From positions 34,150 to 98,149 of the forward strand of contig QAOA01006679.1 in NCBI GenBank assembly GCA_003255065.1: DNA of 64,000 nt, in the 5' to 3' direction. Position 1 is the stretch's first letter. Every line of letters begins with the position of its first letter. The position numbers and the translations under genes are program-made. Positions 24,422 to 35,285 of the stretch are shown here, piece by piece. The notes below the pieces were generated by a model. It ran no database searches. It was not told the DNA's origin and saw only the letters and a list, made by a program, of their open reading frames with translations. The stretch comes from Cercis canadensis (Eukaryota; Streptophyta; Magnoliopsida; Fabales; Fabaceae).

Positions 24422-27400
24422 TTAAAGTGATTTTCTGGAAATAATTCCAAGCTGAGAACGAAGCTTCTCAAAAGATTTTTTGGAAAGTGACTTGGTAAAT
24501 ATATCAGCAATGTTGTCTTGACTTCTCACCTCCATTGCACTAATGGTTCCATCCAAAACTTTTTCTCTAATAAAATGATGTTCCACCTCAATGTGTTTTG
24601 TCCTCGCATGACAAACTGGATTGGTGGCAAGTTTTATAGCACTTTGATTATCTCCGTAAAGGCTAGTTGAACCATGAATAGGAACATTGAGATCTTCAAT
24701 CAGTCTTCGAAGCCAAACACATTCTTGAGCTGCAAGTGCAGAAGCCTTGTATTCTGCTTCTGTAGTTGACAAAGATACTGAATCTTGCTTTTTACTACAC
24801 CATGAAATTCCAGTACCACCACATAAGAAAGCGTAACCAGATGTTGATTTTTGATCATCCAAATCTCCAGCAAAATCAGCATCTGTGAAACCCAGTACAG
24901 AAAAATCTGCTTTCTTCTTGTAGAATAATCCCATGTCAAGGGTAGTGTTGACATACTTCAAAATTTTCTTTGCTGCCTCAAGGTGTGGCTTTCGAGGTTC
25001 TTGCATAAACCTACTAACAAGACCAACATAAAAGGCAATATCTGGCCTTGTTATAGTCAAATAAATCAAACTTCCAACAAGAGCATGATAAGGTTGAGGA
25101 TTGGGTAATAAAGAGCCTTTATCACGCCTTAACTTGATATTAACTTCCACTGGAGTGCAGCGCTTTTTGCCATTCTTCAAGCCAAACTTAGCAATTAATT
25201 TTTTAGCATAGCTTCTTTGAGTTACAAAAATTCCATCTTTCATCCTTTCAACTTCTAAGCCAAGAAAATGATTCAACTCTCCCAAATTTTTCATATCAAA
25301 GCAAATAGAGAGTTCATCTTGAAGCTTTGCAATTTCTCCCTCATCATTGCCCGTAATGATCATGTCATCTACATATAAAAGAACTATGACATGCAAACTA
25401 GATTTCTTTTTCACAAACAAACTATGATCAGAATCAGAAGCAAGATAACCACAAAATTGCAAGTATTGAGCAATTTTTCTATACCATGCCTTTGGAGTTT
25501 GTTTTAGCCCATAAAGAGCTTTCTTGAGTTTGCAAACAAAACCAGGATGAGATCCTGAAACATAGCCTGGTGGTTGCTCCATGTAGATGTCTTTATCAAG
25601 CTCTCCATATAGGAAAGCATTTTTCACATCAAGCTGCCATAATTTCCAACCAAGAGAAGCTGCAAGTGCTATCATAGTCCGAATAGAAGTCATCTTTGCA
25701 ACAGGACTGAAGGTTTCTTCATAATCTTCTCCATATTTATGAGAAAATCCACGAGCAACCAGCATCGCTTTATATCTGTCTATGCTCCCATCAACTTTGC
25801 GCTTTATTTTGTACACCCATTTACAAGAAACAGGCTCCACATCCTTGGGTTTTGGAACAAGATCCCAAGTTTCATTTTTTAACAATGCATTCATTTCTTC
25901 ATCCATGGCAGCCTCCCATACTTTGACACCTTTAGCGTTTTCAAAACATAAAGGTGCTCCATCATCATTTTTGTCCTGCAAAGAAACAAGAGTAGGTGCT
26001 TGTGAAATTTTCATCTCGATAATGAGCTGGCTTGACAATATTTCTCTTTGGTCTTTGATCATCCTTTGTTTGCCATTCTTCACATGAACTAGAGCTCCCC
26101 CTTTCACTATGATTCTCCTGGGAAATAGAGGAATGAGTGTTGAAAGGAAAAGTTGTAATCTCAGGTTCCATAATCTGATTAGGATCATAGTAAGATGAAA
26201 TTTCATCAAAAACTACATCCCTTGACACTATGTACTTGTGAGTGAGAGGATCCATGCATTTCCATCCCTTCTTTTGATTGTCATAGCCAATAAAAATGCA
26301 CTTCCTAGCTATGGCATCAAATTTGTTCCTTTTAGCATTTGGCACATGAACATAATAGATGGAGCCAAAAATTCTGAAGTGCTTAACACTAGGCTTCTCA
26401 TTGAACATCAACTCATAAGGAGACTTCAAGTTGATTGGACTAAGCGGTAACCGATTAATCACATGGGCAGCACATTTCATACATTCAGCCCATAGTTCTT
26501 TTGGCAGATTCTTTGAATGTAACCAGCTTCTGCAAGTCTCCATAAGGTGTCTAATTTTTCTCTCAGCCACTCCATTCTGTTGCGGAGTATGAGCACAAGA
26601 GAGTTCCCTTCTAATTCCTTCTTTGTGACAAAAGGAATTAAAGGCATTAGAAGTAAATTCTCCTCCATTATCAGTTCGAAGCCGCTTGATTTTTCTTCCA
26701 AGGAATTTTTCAACAAATTTCTTGAATTCTTTAAATTTGAGAAAAACTTCTGATTTCGCCTTAACAAAGTAAACCCAGGTGAATCTTGTAAAGTCATCAA
26801 CAAATATCAGCATATAACGGAAACCAAAATAAGAAGCAACTGGAGTTGGCCCAAACAAATCACTATGAATACAATCCAATGGAGCTTTGCACCTAGAAAG
26901 AGACTTATCAAATGGAAGTCTATGAGCCTTGCCATATTGACAGCCTTCACAACTTTTACCATCAGTAAATTTGGTTATTTTTGGCAGCCCCTTAACTAGT
27001 TCTTTTTGCACCATAACTTTTAATTTAATCATGTTAAGGTGCCCTAGCCGAGCATGCCATATAGAAGCATTATCATGGCCACTCAATTTTTCAACAAAAG
27101 AAGTTGAAGTTGATAAAACATACACATCATCAACTCTTTTACTGATATGAACAACATCAACTTTTAAATCTTCAATATTTGGAAGAAATTTCACATCTTG
27201 AGGGCCAAATAGGACATAATTTCCAGAACTTTTACCGATATGAACAACATCAGCTTTTAAATCTTTAATATTTCTAAGAAATTTCACATCTTGAGGGCCA
27301 AATAGGACATAATTTCCAGAATCCACATCATTTGTAACTGAGAAGATATCTTTTGTCATACCTGGGACATGATACACATTGTTGAGTGTAATAGAATTGT

Positions 27401-27551
27401 CCTTGCTCCCATTGATAACAATTGTCCCCTCCTTCTCCACAAAGTGAACTGTGTTGTCTGCTGTAACAATAGCATCTTTCCCTTGATAAGGATGAAGACT
27501 TGAGAATTTAGAAGCATCACCAGTCACATGATGACCACAGCCAAAATCCAA
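24422..27551 (-). pseudogene. Copia pol: protease, integrase, reverse transcriptase, RNase H
   Basis: Two overlapping frames (27551-25965 and 26209-24422) make up one Pol with a single frameshift near 25970-26000. In order: protease start ILDFGCGHHVTG (the usual D-S/T-G triad is changed to DFG), GAG-pre-integrase (HARLGHLN, CEGCQYGKAHRLPF), integrase core (SDLFGP, TDNGGEFTS, TPQQNGVAERK), reverse transcriptase (QLDVKNAFLYGELD, LLYVDDMIITG) and RNase H (TDADFAGD, LSTTEAEY, RTKHIEVEHHFIRE). A 31-residue segment containing SGNYVLFGPQDVKFL is present twice in tandem before the integrase. Changed protease triad, frameshift and the preceding stop all argue against autonomous activity. Confidence 0.9.
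27144..27329 (-). repeat. 93-bp in-frame tandem duplication inside copia pol
   Basis: Two 93-bp units (27144-27236 and 27237-27329) each encode SGNYVLFGPQDVKFL plus about 16 further residues (ending VVHIGKS or VVHISKR). The units differ at a few positions. The frame is kept. Confidence 0.85.
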
Positions 27552-27554
27552 GAT

Positions 27555-28490
27555 CTAATCATTCTCAAGATCAATTGAAGCAGGACTAGATGCAACTCTC
27601 GCCATAAAACACTTGCCCCAGTCTTCTTCATTGCTCCGAGAAGAATCTCCTATATCTGCCTTTTCAGCTTCAACCAAATTTCCTTGCTTCAACTTGACAC
27701 AACAATTTTTCTTCACGTGTCCAAGTTTACCGCACCAATAACACTTCAATTTTTTCTTAGAGAAATTGGAGACATTGTTGTTGGATTCTGAATCAAATTT
27801 CTTTTCTTTTAGGTTGAAATTCTTCTTCTTCTCAGCTACAAGAACATTTTTATTATCAATACTTCCACCTTGATCAGTCACAGATAATCCAGCCATTTGC
27901 ATGGCCAAGGATTCTTGGGAAGACAAGAGGCTTTCAAATTCTTCCAAGGGTGGTTGTTGAACCCACCCTTGAATTGAGGTGACATAAGGAATGTACTCCA
28001 ACTTCAATCCATGAATAATATGCCGCCTCATACGAGCTTCAGAAATAGGCTCAACTGGATCTAGAGCAGAAATTTCTGAACATAGATTTTTAATTTTCAG
28101 GAAGAATTGAGCAGTGGAAAGATCACCTTGAGAAGCATTTGCAAGTTGATTCTCCAAGAGTTGCAAGCGAGCCACATCTTTCTCGTTGAATAGCCTATCA
28201 AGGGTTTGCCAAATCTCATTGGCAGATTTGTAGCGGATAATGTGCTCAAACATTCCATTGGAAATAGACCTCTTCAAGGCAAATTCTGCCTTAGCATTTT
28301 TCTGTCTCCATTGCTTGGAAGTCTCAGCATCATTTGCTGGAGCAGTAGTGTCAACTCCACCAACAACCTCCCAAAGGTCTTCCCCAATGAGATAGGACTC
28401 CATACAAGTCTTCCATACTTTGTAATTGGATTGGTTTAATAGCTCCATACCAAATCCAACAACGCGACCACACAAATCCATTTGGAACAC
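27555..28490 (-). CDS. Copia Gag
   Basis: A 311-residue Gag-type protein. It has a retrotransposon gag core (NYKVWKTCMESYLIG near the start, then LDRLFNEKDVARLQLLENQL) and a CCHC zinc knuckle (CYWCGKLGHVKKNC) near residue 250. It ends ..SIDLEND and is separated from the protease (ILDFG..) by a single TAG where related elements usually have Trp, so gag and pol were probably one frame. The start at 28490 lies about 50 bp inside the primer binding site. Confidence 0.85.
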   Translation of the reverse strand: MFQMDLCGRVVGFGMELLNQSNYKVWKTCMESYLIGEDLWEVVGGVDTTAPANDAETSKQWRQKNAKAEFALKRSISNGMFEHIIRYKSANEIWQTLDRLFNEKDVARLQLLENQLANASQGDLSTAQFFLKIKNLCSEISALDPVEPISEARMRRHIIHGLKLEYIPYVTSIQGWVQQPPLEEFESLLSSQESLAMQMAGLSVTDQGGSIDNKNVLVAEKKKNFNLKEKKFDSESNNNVSNFSKKKLKCYWCGKLGHVKKNCCVKLKQGNLVEAEKADIGDSSRSNEEDWGKCFMARVASSPASIDLEND

Positions 28491-28549
28491 CGGCTGATTT
28501 TCTTCACAAGAGATCTTGACACAAAGCTATCTCTCAAGCTCTGATACCA

Positions 28550-28912
28550 TAAAGAGAAACCGTAGTGCAACAGTGTTACACTAGCCCAAGATCAACAACC
28601 TTGGTGAAGAAAAACAAGCCAAAGAAAAGAATAGAACTCTAATGATGGATAAGAGAATAAGACTTGTATTTTTTCTAATACACAAAAGTGAAAGATTACA
28701 TAGGTATTTATAGGACTCAAATGAGAAAAGGTTCATCCCCCTAATTAATTCCTAATACATGAACCACACTAAAAACTAGGATTATTGAATAAGCTTCTTG
28801 AGAAACAAAGAGACATTATACATGAACCACACTAAACTAGAATTATTGAGTAAATAAGCTTCTTGAGAAATGAAGAGACTTATTCTAGAAAATTACTTTA
28901 CTAATTTCAACA
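28550..28912 (-). repeat. Copia 5' LTR (363 bp)
   Basis: Near-identical to 24050-24414. It directly abuts the truncated AlaX exon at 28913 on one side and the TGGTATCAGAGC primer binding site on the other. Confidence 0.92.
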
Positions 28913-29466
28913 GAAGGCCTTTGGATTTGCCGAAAAATGTCACCGACGATCCATGGAACGTGGGTGACGGATGGTGTGAACCAGTAATTCCATCTTTTGA
29001 TCGAACATCTTGAACCACGAACTTGAGGTCTGAACTAGCAACGTGTATGAAACCATTGTCCGCTGGCTGACCACCACCTTGCGGATAGAAGATTGTACGA
29101 TCTAATATCAAAGCATTTCTACCATCATCGCCCTTTTAAATTTCCAAAACCACAACAAAAAATCCCAAAAAGCAAAGCTCAACTTTATTGGCTCCAATGA
29201 GTGGCGATGAAAATCTAATCAAGTTATTCTTAAACAATACATAACAACATTCAATTTCTCTTTGCATTTTCACTATTCGGTACCCTTGATATTTCCCGCA
29301 ATTTCTCAATTCTCAGTAACCAAACAGTAATTAAATTAAAAATATCAACAAAATGAAAAAAAAAAGTGAAAAAAAGGTATACCTTGAAGTAGGAGAGGAG
29401 TGTGGTGGTAGATTGCAGCTTCCACATGTCATCGTAGTAATCGAGCTTCGTGGGGCTGGAATCCAT
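28913..29466 (-). pseudogene. AlaX-like alanyl-tRNA editing protein gene, truncated by copia
   Basis: Exon 1 (29466-29383) encodes MDSSPTKLDYYDDMWKLQST.. and ends SYFK with donor AAG|gtatac. Exon 2 (from 29132) begins GDDGR and contains LDRTIFYPQGGGQPADNGFI, the N-terminal signature of the AlaX/AlaRS editing fold that removes mischarged amino acids from tRNA-Ala. Reading stops at 28913, where the copia LTR begins. The conserved later part (HxxxH zinc site and Cys/His residues) is not found on the minus strand on the far side of the copia element. The gene is therefore cut off, or its other half has moved. An upstream in-frame ATG at 29496 could add ten residues. There is a strong match to the family over about 80 residues, but no functional product is expected. 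Confidence 0.75.
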
Positions 29467-29471
29467 GGCCT

Positions 29472-29798
29472 TCATCGAATCGGGAACTGAGTCCATGAAT
29501 CGGTATCCCTGAGCTTGGCGGCGTCTCCTTGGCCGGCCAATTCTATATCAATCGCTCTCGAATTCGGGGCATTTTGAACAGGAACAGGACCAACAACAAT
29601 GTCTCCATTTTCACCATCGTTGGTGGGTTTCTTGACGGAGGGTTCGTTGCTATTCACCCTAAAGTAGGAAAATTTAGGGTCAACGCAAGGTAGGCACTGA
29701 AAGACCACCGGAGATGACGACGAAGCATCCGAATTCGTGGTGGTGGTGGTGGCGACGACGCAAGAACGGTGAGCGATTGATAGGCATTTGAGGCACAT
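29472..29798 (-). CDS. Hypothetical Cys-containing ORF overlapping the AlaX 5' end
   Basis: A 108-codon frame begins MCLKCLSIAHRSC, has a second Cys pair (QCLPCVDPKFSYF) and ends LRDTDSWTQFPIR. Its stop at 29472 lies in a different frame inside the possible N-terminal extension of the AlaX-like gene (ATG 29496; main ATG 29466). It may be an upstream ORF, the last exon of another gene, or chance. I do not recognise a family. Codon use looks gene-like (Ser/Thr/Pro-rich, even composition), unlike the surrounding AT-rich DNA. Confidence 0.35.
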   Translation of the reverse strand: MCLKCLSIAHRSCVVATTTTTNSDASSSSPVVFQCLPCVDPKFSYFRVNSNEPSVKKPTNDGENGDIVVGPVPVQNAPNSRAIDIELAGQGDAAKLRDTDSWTQFPIR

Positions 29799-31838
29799 GA
29801 GACGGAGGTGAGGCAGAGGGGGGTCAATCTATAATTTAATAAAAATATTAAGACACTATGTTATTATTAGAAAGACCAAATCCTCAAGTTACCCATCAAA
29901 CCATCACAGCCATTCATTAAGCCAAGTGGATGATTGAATGGTGATTAAGTAGCCTTTGCACTGATACCCATTTGTTGGCATTGGTATTGTAGACTTGGCC
30001 TAAACATAAACTATAGTTTTTAATTAGTATTTTTTTCTTTTCTGCAAAAGATCTTATTAAGTCAACGAATTAAATAAGTTTTCATTTTTTATTTATATAT
30101 TGGTGTAAAAGAAAACCTCTAAATTTGAATGATGTTCATAAATATATTGAACTTTTTTGCATATTCATATCATTTTTATATAGGATGTCTATAATCATAT
30201 GTCAATGAAACTTAGTGTATCCTATGTGTACAATGAGTGCAGAAGATTTTATAAATTTATTGATTATTGATTTATAGTTCTTCAAGATTACTTTTATCCA
30301 CAATAACATTATATATATTGTAATTTCTTTTTGGTAAATTGTAATTTATTTTAACATCATAGTAAACAATTAAAATTATGTGAAACTTAAACTAAATTAT
30401 TTTTAAGGTGAAAAATAAAATAATTATTAATCTGGTCTTAATAGAAATCCATTATTTTAGTTTGATCCACAGTCAATTCAAAGTTAATATTTCATTTTGA
30501 ATACTTACTAATATAAGTTCATGATAGCTTAATAATAATTTATTTCAAAGTGCTCATCTTTTTTCTTTTTTCTTTTTTTATATGATTCAAAGTGCTCATC
30601 TTATACATTATTTTTAAGTTTTCCTAAGCTTAAATTTATAGTTATGAAACTAACACAAGTATAATATGATACAGTTGAAAGTTATTAAGTAAGTATTTAA
30701 ATCAGTACTACTTTTTCCACTCTTAAAATTTATAGATGGTTATCAAATAATTGAGATGGAATGCACGTTATAATAAGAAAACCAACAACTCTCGCATTTA
30801 AACTCATTGTACATAATCTTTTATGCATGGCTATGATTTAATTTTTTTAAAATATATAATTCCTTTATATACTTGCACTTGTGACTGCATTTTGCTTTAT
30901 TGATATGTTGTCATCTTTCCCTAAGGGGCTTTGGTGTTAGGAAAATGACGAATACGAGTTATATATATATATATATATTAAATAATTAGGACATTGCCTG
31001 GCTGAGATGAGCGATGTGGGACGAATCCAAGAAATTGAATGTAGTTTAAACATATCATAGAACATATAAGGGCTAACTGGCTAAGGCTTTTACATGGTTT
31101 TGTTCAAAGAGTTACATGTATCATTTTTCAATCTCTTATATGAAATTTTTAGATTCATCTTTTAAGTGCGAAAAAGTTTGAGAATCAGCTAAGCTGCACC
31201 AGAACTAAAAGACAAGACTCATATAGGATGTCTTACCAATAAATTTCCACATCTCAAACCCAAGTTATTGAGCAAGGAGATTTATAGATTTAATTATTTT
31301 TCTCTTTTTAGTGTTATTTAAGAATAAATATATGATAAGTTTATATGAAATTCTTATGACTTATAAACTATAATTTTTAATACTTTTTTGCAAGCAAGTA
31401 TAATCATAATAGTCATGTAGTCTTATTTTGTTGAATGTTTCTACCTCATGTTACTTGAAATTGAATAATGCCTTTTAGAGATGTTTCTACTTTTAGACAG
31501 AGCAATACTCTCTATCTAGATATATGGGAGAATGAGAAATTAAACAGGGACCTCAATCCTTTTGGGCTAAGGAGACATAGGCGCAAGGGGTTAGAACTTT
31601 GACTTTCTATCTCAACCTTTTCATGTCAACCTTGATTGGTAGTGGAAAAAATAAGTAAATTCTAAAATATTATTTTATAGGTAAAATTCCATAAAAGTCT
31701 TCCTAAATATGAGTAATTCAAAACCCATCTAACTTTCTAATTATTAATGTTAATATATTTTTAATAGAAAAGAAAGAATATATTTCTTAACTATTTCTAT
31801 TAGAAATCATTGTGTTTATTATATTCTTGGTAGATTTC

Positions 31839-31880
<42 letters not shown>

Positions 31881-32197
31881 ATATTATAAAAGAAATATGA
31901 AGAAGTTTGAAATTATTTTTCTGATGTTTGACATGAAAATTGGTATAATATAATATACTTTTGTGATATTTGAATGAAAAATAAGATAAATAAAAAGAAA
32001 AGAGATGATAAAATCAAGAGAATGGAAAAGAATCATGCCATGCTTGGAATTTTATTTATCACCTAAAAAGTACATAACAATGGAAGTCTATCCCCTCTTA
32101 TAAAGTCACCTCACCCAATATCAATAGAATTTGAACACTGAACTATTATAATTTCACTACACATGCAGTGGCAGAGACATAACCCAAAAGTCAATAG
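29799..32197. other. AT-rich intergenic sequence with microsatellites
   Basis: No gene found. Dinucleotide runs: (AT)n at 30961-30978 and (TA)n(CA)n at 31841-31880. Near 32165-32200 the sequence gtggcagagacataaccc..ggggcaat resembles the end of another plant repeat and blurs the left border of the MULE. Confidence 0.6.
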
Positions 32198-32230
32198 GGG
32201 CAATTTTATGATTAAATATGTAAATTTGAT

Positions 32231-32417
32231 AGAGTTTTACAAGTTTTTTACACAACTATCATAGCTTGAAACATATTTACCCAAATATTATAGTTTTCAA
32301 AAAATACAAAAATAAAAAACTTTTTCAAACATCATGGGCCCCACCGAACACGCCGTGGGCCAAGCAGTGTGTCCCCATAGAACACACCCCGGCCCACGTA
32401 GCATGTCCGGTCTTGTC
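32231..32417 (+). repeat. MULE left terminal inverted repeat
   Basis: agagttttacaagttttttac at the outer side and gcatgtccggtcttgtc at the inner side, both matched in reverse complement at 56214-56400. The inner half is GC-richer (ccccaccgaacacgccgtgg). Confidence 0.85.
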
Positions 32418-32789
32418 TCACGTGGCAGGCTTTGCAGGAGGTTGCGTGTGAGTGTGAGGTTTGACCGGCATAAATTTGAACCCTGCAACGCCACATGTTA
32501 ACTCCCTATTGAACCATTTGAAGACCGAATCAGGTGGTGCCACGTGGTCGAGAGGTTGCATAGATTTTTTTCCCTTTCTTCCCTCTTCCTCCGCACTTTC
32601 TCTCCACATTTCTCCTTGCTGGTCATTCTGCTTCTTTGTTGCTTTTCTTGTTCTTCCTTTTGTTCTTCAACTACAATTTTCTTCTTGTTACCTTGATTAA
32701 CCATTTTTATTCTTGTATCCATTTTTATATTGTTGTTCTTATTTTTCTGATCCCCACTTAAGTTAATTTTTATTTATTTGGTTTACATT

Positions 32790-33986
32790 ATGGTTGATCA
32801 AAGTTTACTACCAAGACTACAAGACCCTACCTTATTGACTGAACAAAGAAATCACATATCGACAAAAGTATGGAACATTTAAGTAAGTAATTTACAAATA
32901 TTTTTGTGAAATATTTTGAATTTATAGAAGTTTTGTAGATATATATTATTGTAATATTGTTTATAAAATGTTGTAATTTTTTAATTAATAATTGAAATAG
33001 GTTGATATAGTTGTGCGCATTTGATCTCACGGTAGAATACGTAGACCTAATGATCGGGTTATGGAATATGTGAGAATGATAGGTTTTGGTGGGGTTGCAG
33101 AAATAGAACCCACGCTAATAAATGTACAATTAATATCTGCGTTAGTTGAATGGTGGAAGCCAGAGACACATACATTTCACATGTCAGGCAGTGAGTACAC
33201 TATCACCCTACAAGATCTGGAGGTGTTACTTGGTCTACCTGTTGATGGAAATGCAGTAACAGAATACACCGGTTACGCATAGAATGATATTTGTCGGAAA
33301 TTGCTAGGTGTAACCTTACATGAATCGGCTTTAGCCGAGAGAAGACTGGAGTTGAGTTGGCTTTCATAGACATTTGGTCAATGCCCAAATGATGCGACAG
33401 ATGACGTACTATAGCAATATGCTAGAGCATATATACTACGTCTAATTAGGATGTGACTCATGTTTGATCGAACTAAAAATTACGTACATGTTATGTATTT
33501 AAAGTTGTTAGAAAATTAGGAGGAAGCTGAGATATTCAACTGGGGATCAGCTTGTCTTGCTCATGTTTATAGGAGTCTCTGCATGACTTCTCTTGAGCAA
33601 GCTGACAATTTTGCAGGTTGTTATTTTTTGTTCCAGTGTTAGGTTTGAGAGAGATTTTCGTCTATAGCTCCGAGGCGGCTAGATCGTGATCTAACTTGAC
33701 CACTTGCAACTAGGTTAGTAAATGAACTTTCAATTCATTTATAATTAAGCTACATTATATTATGATAAATTATTTAGTATTATTTTATAGTAACATTAAG
33801 AGTTGTTAATTGAATTACATGAATCATATTATAATGACATAATTTTTGTAGTATAATAACCATAATTAATTGTACATAATTTTTGTAGTGTAATAGACAT
33901 AATTAACTATAGTGTAATATTCAAAACATTTTAGGTGGAAATCTCCTTTAGATTGGATGGGTATTGCCTACGGCTCGAACTAGAGG
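32790..33986 (+). pseudogene. Plant mobile domain (PMD) protein gene, 5' part
   Basis: A likely start at 32790 (MVDQSLLPRLQDPTLLTEQR..) and a first intron about 32881-33000 (gtaagt..atag) lead into a long PMD exon. It shows RPNDRVMEYVRMIGFGG, LISALVEWWKPETHTFHM and ITLQDLEVLLGLPVDG, the hallmark of the PMD found in MAIN/MAIL-type proteins and in the 'serine/threonine phosphatase 7 long form homolog' annotations. Reading continues past TAG/TGA stops (for example after EYTGYA at 33280) through LLGVTLHESALAERRLELSW and ACLAHVYRSLCM. A second intron is 33714-33934 (gttagt..ttttag). The next exon (TRWKSPLDW, frameshift, LPTARTR) is cut by the Athila element. At least six stops are seen, so the copy is dead. 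Confidence 0.82.
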
Positions 33987-33997
33987 GGCCAAAATTT

Positions 33998-35285
33998 TGA
34001 CGGGTGCTGAACCGTACAAAATTACAATACCAATTGCAACTAAATTGTAGTATAGGATGCAACCAGTGTCGTCTCCCAAGGATTCACCAGAACAATTAAT
34101 CTATTAGAACTTAAGCAGGAACAGAATAGGGGGTTTGTTGTTGAATGCAGAATAATCAGAATTCAGAAAGCAGTAAGCATGATTTAATCAAATAAGAGAA
34201 AACGTAATCAACTGAAGTAGGAAACCAAACCATAATCCATCCTTGTTCACTAAAGATAACATAGATCTGATTTAATTCTTAGTTAAGTGTTACCTGGAAC
34301 CCCTAACAGTAATACTTAGAATTCTTACTGATTTACCAATCAGGATTCAATTAATCATGGAATTAAGAATCTAGGCAACCGCTCTATATCACTAAGTCCA
34401 GATTAATTTAAGAACCTAATTATCCAAGTTAACCATATATTAAAAACCTTTAAAATATGATTATCAATCTGATTACTGTGATGAATCTAATCAACCGATT
34501 TAAATTTATATAAAGCATGCATGCAATCAAAATACTATTCAATCACATGAAAAAGGGAAGAAGCAGTAATTCAAATTAAATTAAATCAAACCCGGTTGAA
34601 GCACAGGAACTCTGGATTATTAAGTTTGGCTCCTCTTGAATTGATTACAAAAGAACTTAGCCTTCCATGGAAGACTTAAACTAAAAGCAAAGGTAGAAAT
34701 TCGAATTCAGCAACAGGAGGCAGCAGCAGCAGCTCAAGGTAATTTCGTATATGATTTTCCTCAATAACTTGAGAATAAATACTAGCTGGCTGCCTCTTCT
34801 AAGTTTCCTAATTATAAAATAAACCTAATTTCTTAAATTATCAATGGTAAAAATGTGATCAAGCCCTAGTGTCATGTGTTCTAGCCCAATAAGCAGATGT
34901 TGGCCCAAATAAACATGCTCTGGTCTAATAGGCAAGCCTAAGGAAAGGAATCAGTCAATGCTGGGCGGATGCAGAAAATCTGGACTGCTTGCATGCAAAT
35001 TTTAGTTGTCCAAACGTGAGAATCAGCTTCTGACCTCTTCATATGAAATGTAGCATTTTCTTTCAGCTTTCCAACAAAACTAGAATCACATAATCGGACA
35101 TCTTTAGCCCAAGATATGATGAAAAACGTAAGTAGAGCCAGAATTCAACAGTTATGCAATTAAAATCTATAAGCACCAACAAGTCCAAATCTACAAAACA
35201 TGTCTAAGGGCTATAAAAATACTAGAAACACACACTAAAAGACTAAGTATAAGGGAAACAAATAGTATAAAATAATGTGTTATCA
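33998..35285 (-). repeat. Athila-type 3' LTR
   Basis: 1,288 bp, paired with 42881-44179 (clearly alignable along the whole length with scattered substitutions and small indels). Eleven further bases (ggccaaaattt, 33987-33997) outside this LTR also match the bases beside the other LTR. Confidence 0.9.

Larger units (their letters stand above)
24050..28912 (-). mobile_element. Ty1/copia LTR retrotransposon, nearly complete
   Basis: A 4.86-kb element on the minus strand. The 5' LTR is 28550-28912 and the 3' LTR 24050-24414. The primer binding site TGGTATCAGAGC (initiator Met tRNA type) is at 28538-28549, directly inside the 5' LTR. The polypurine tract AAGGGGGAG abuts the 3' LTR at 24415-24423. 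The LTRs differ at roughly 8-10 positions by eye, so insertion is fairly recent. Gag and Pol are both present but are separated by one stop and carry one frameshift. The flanks (taggg and gaagg) do not form a clear target duplication. Confidence 0.92.
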
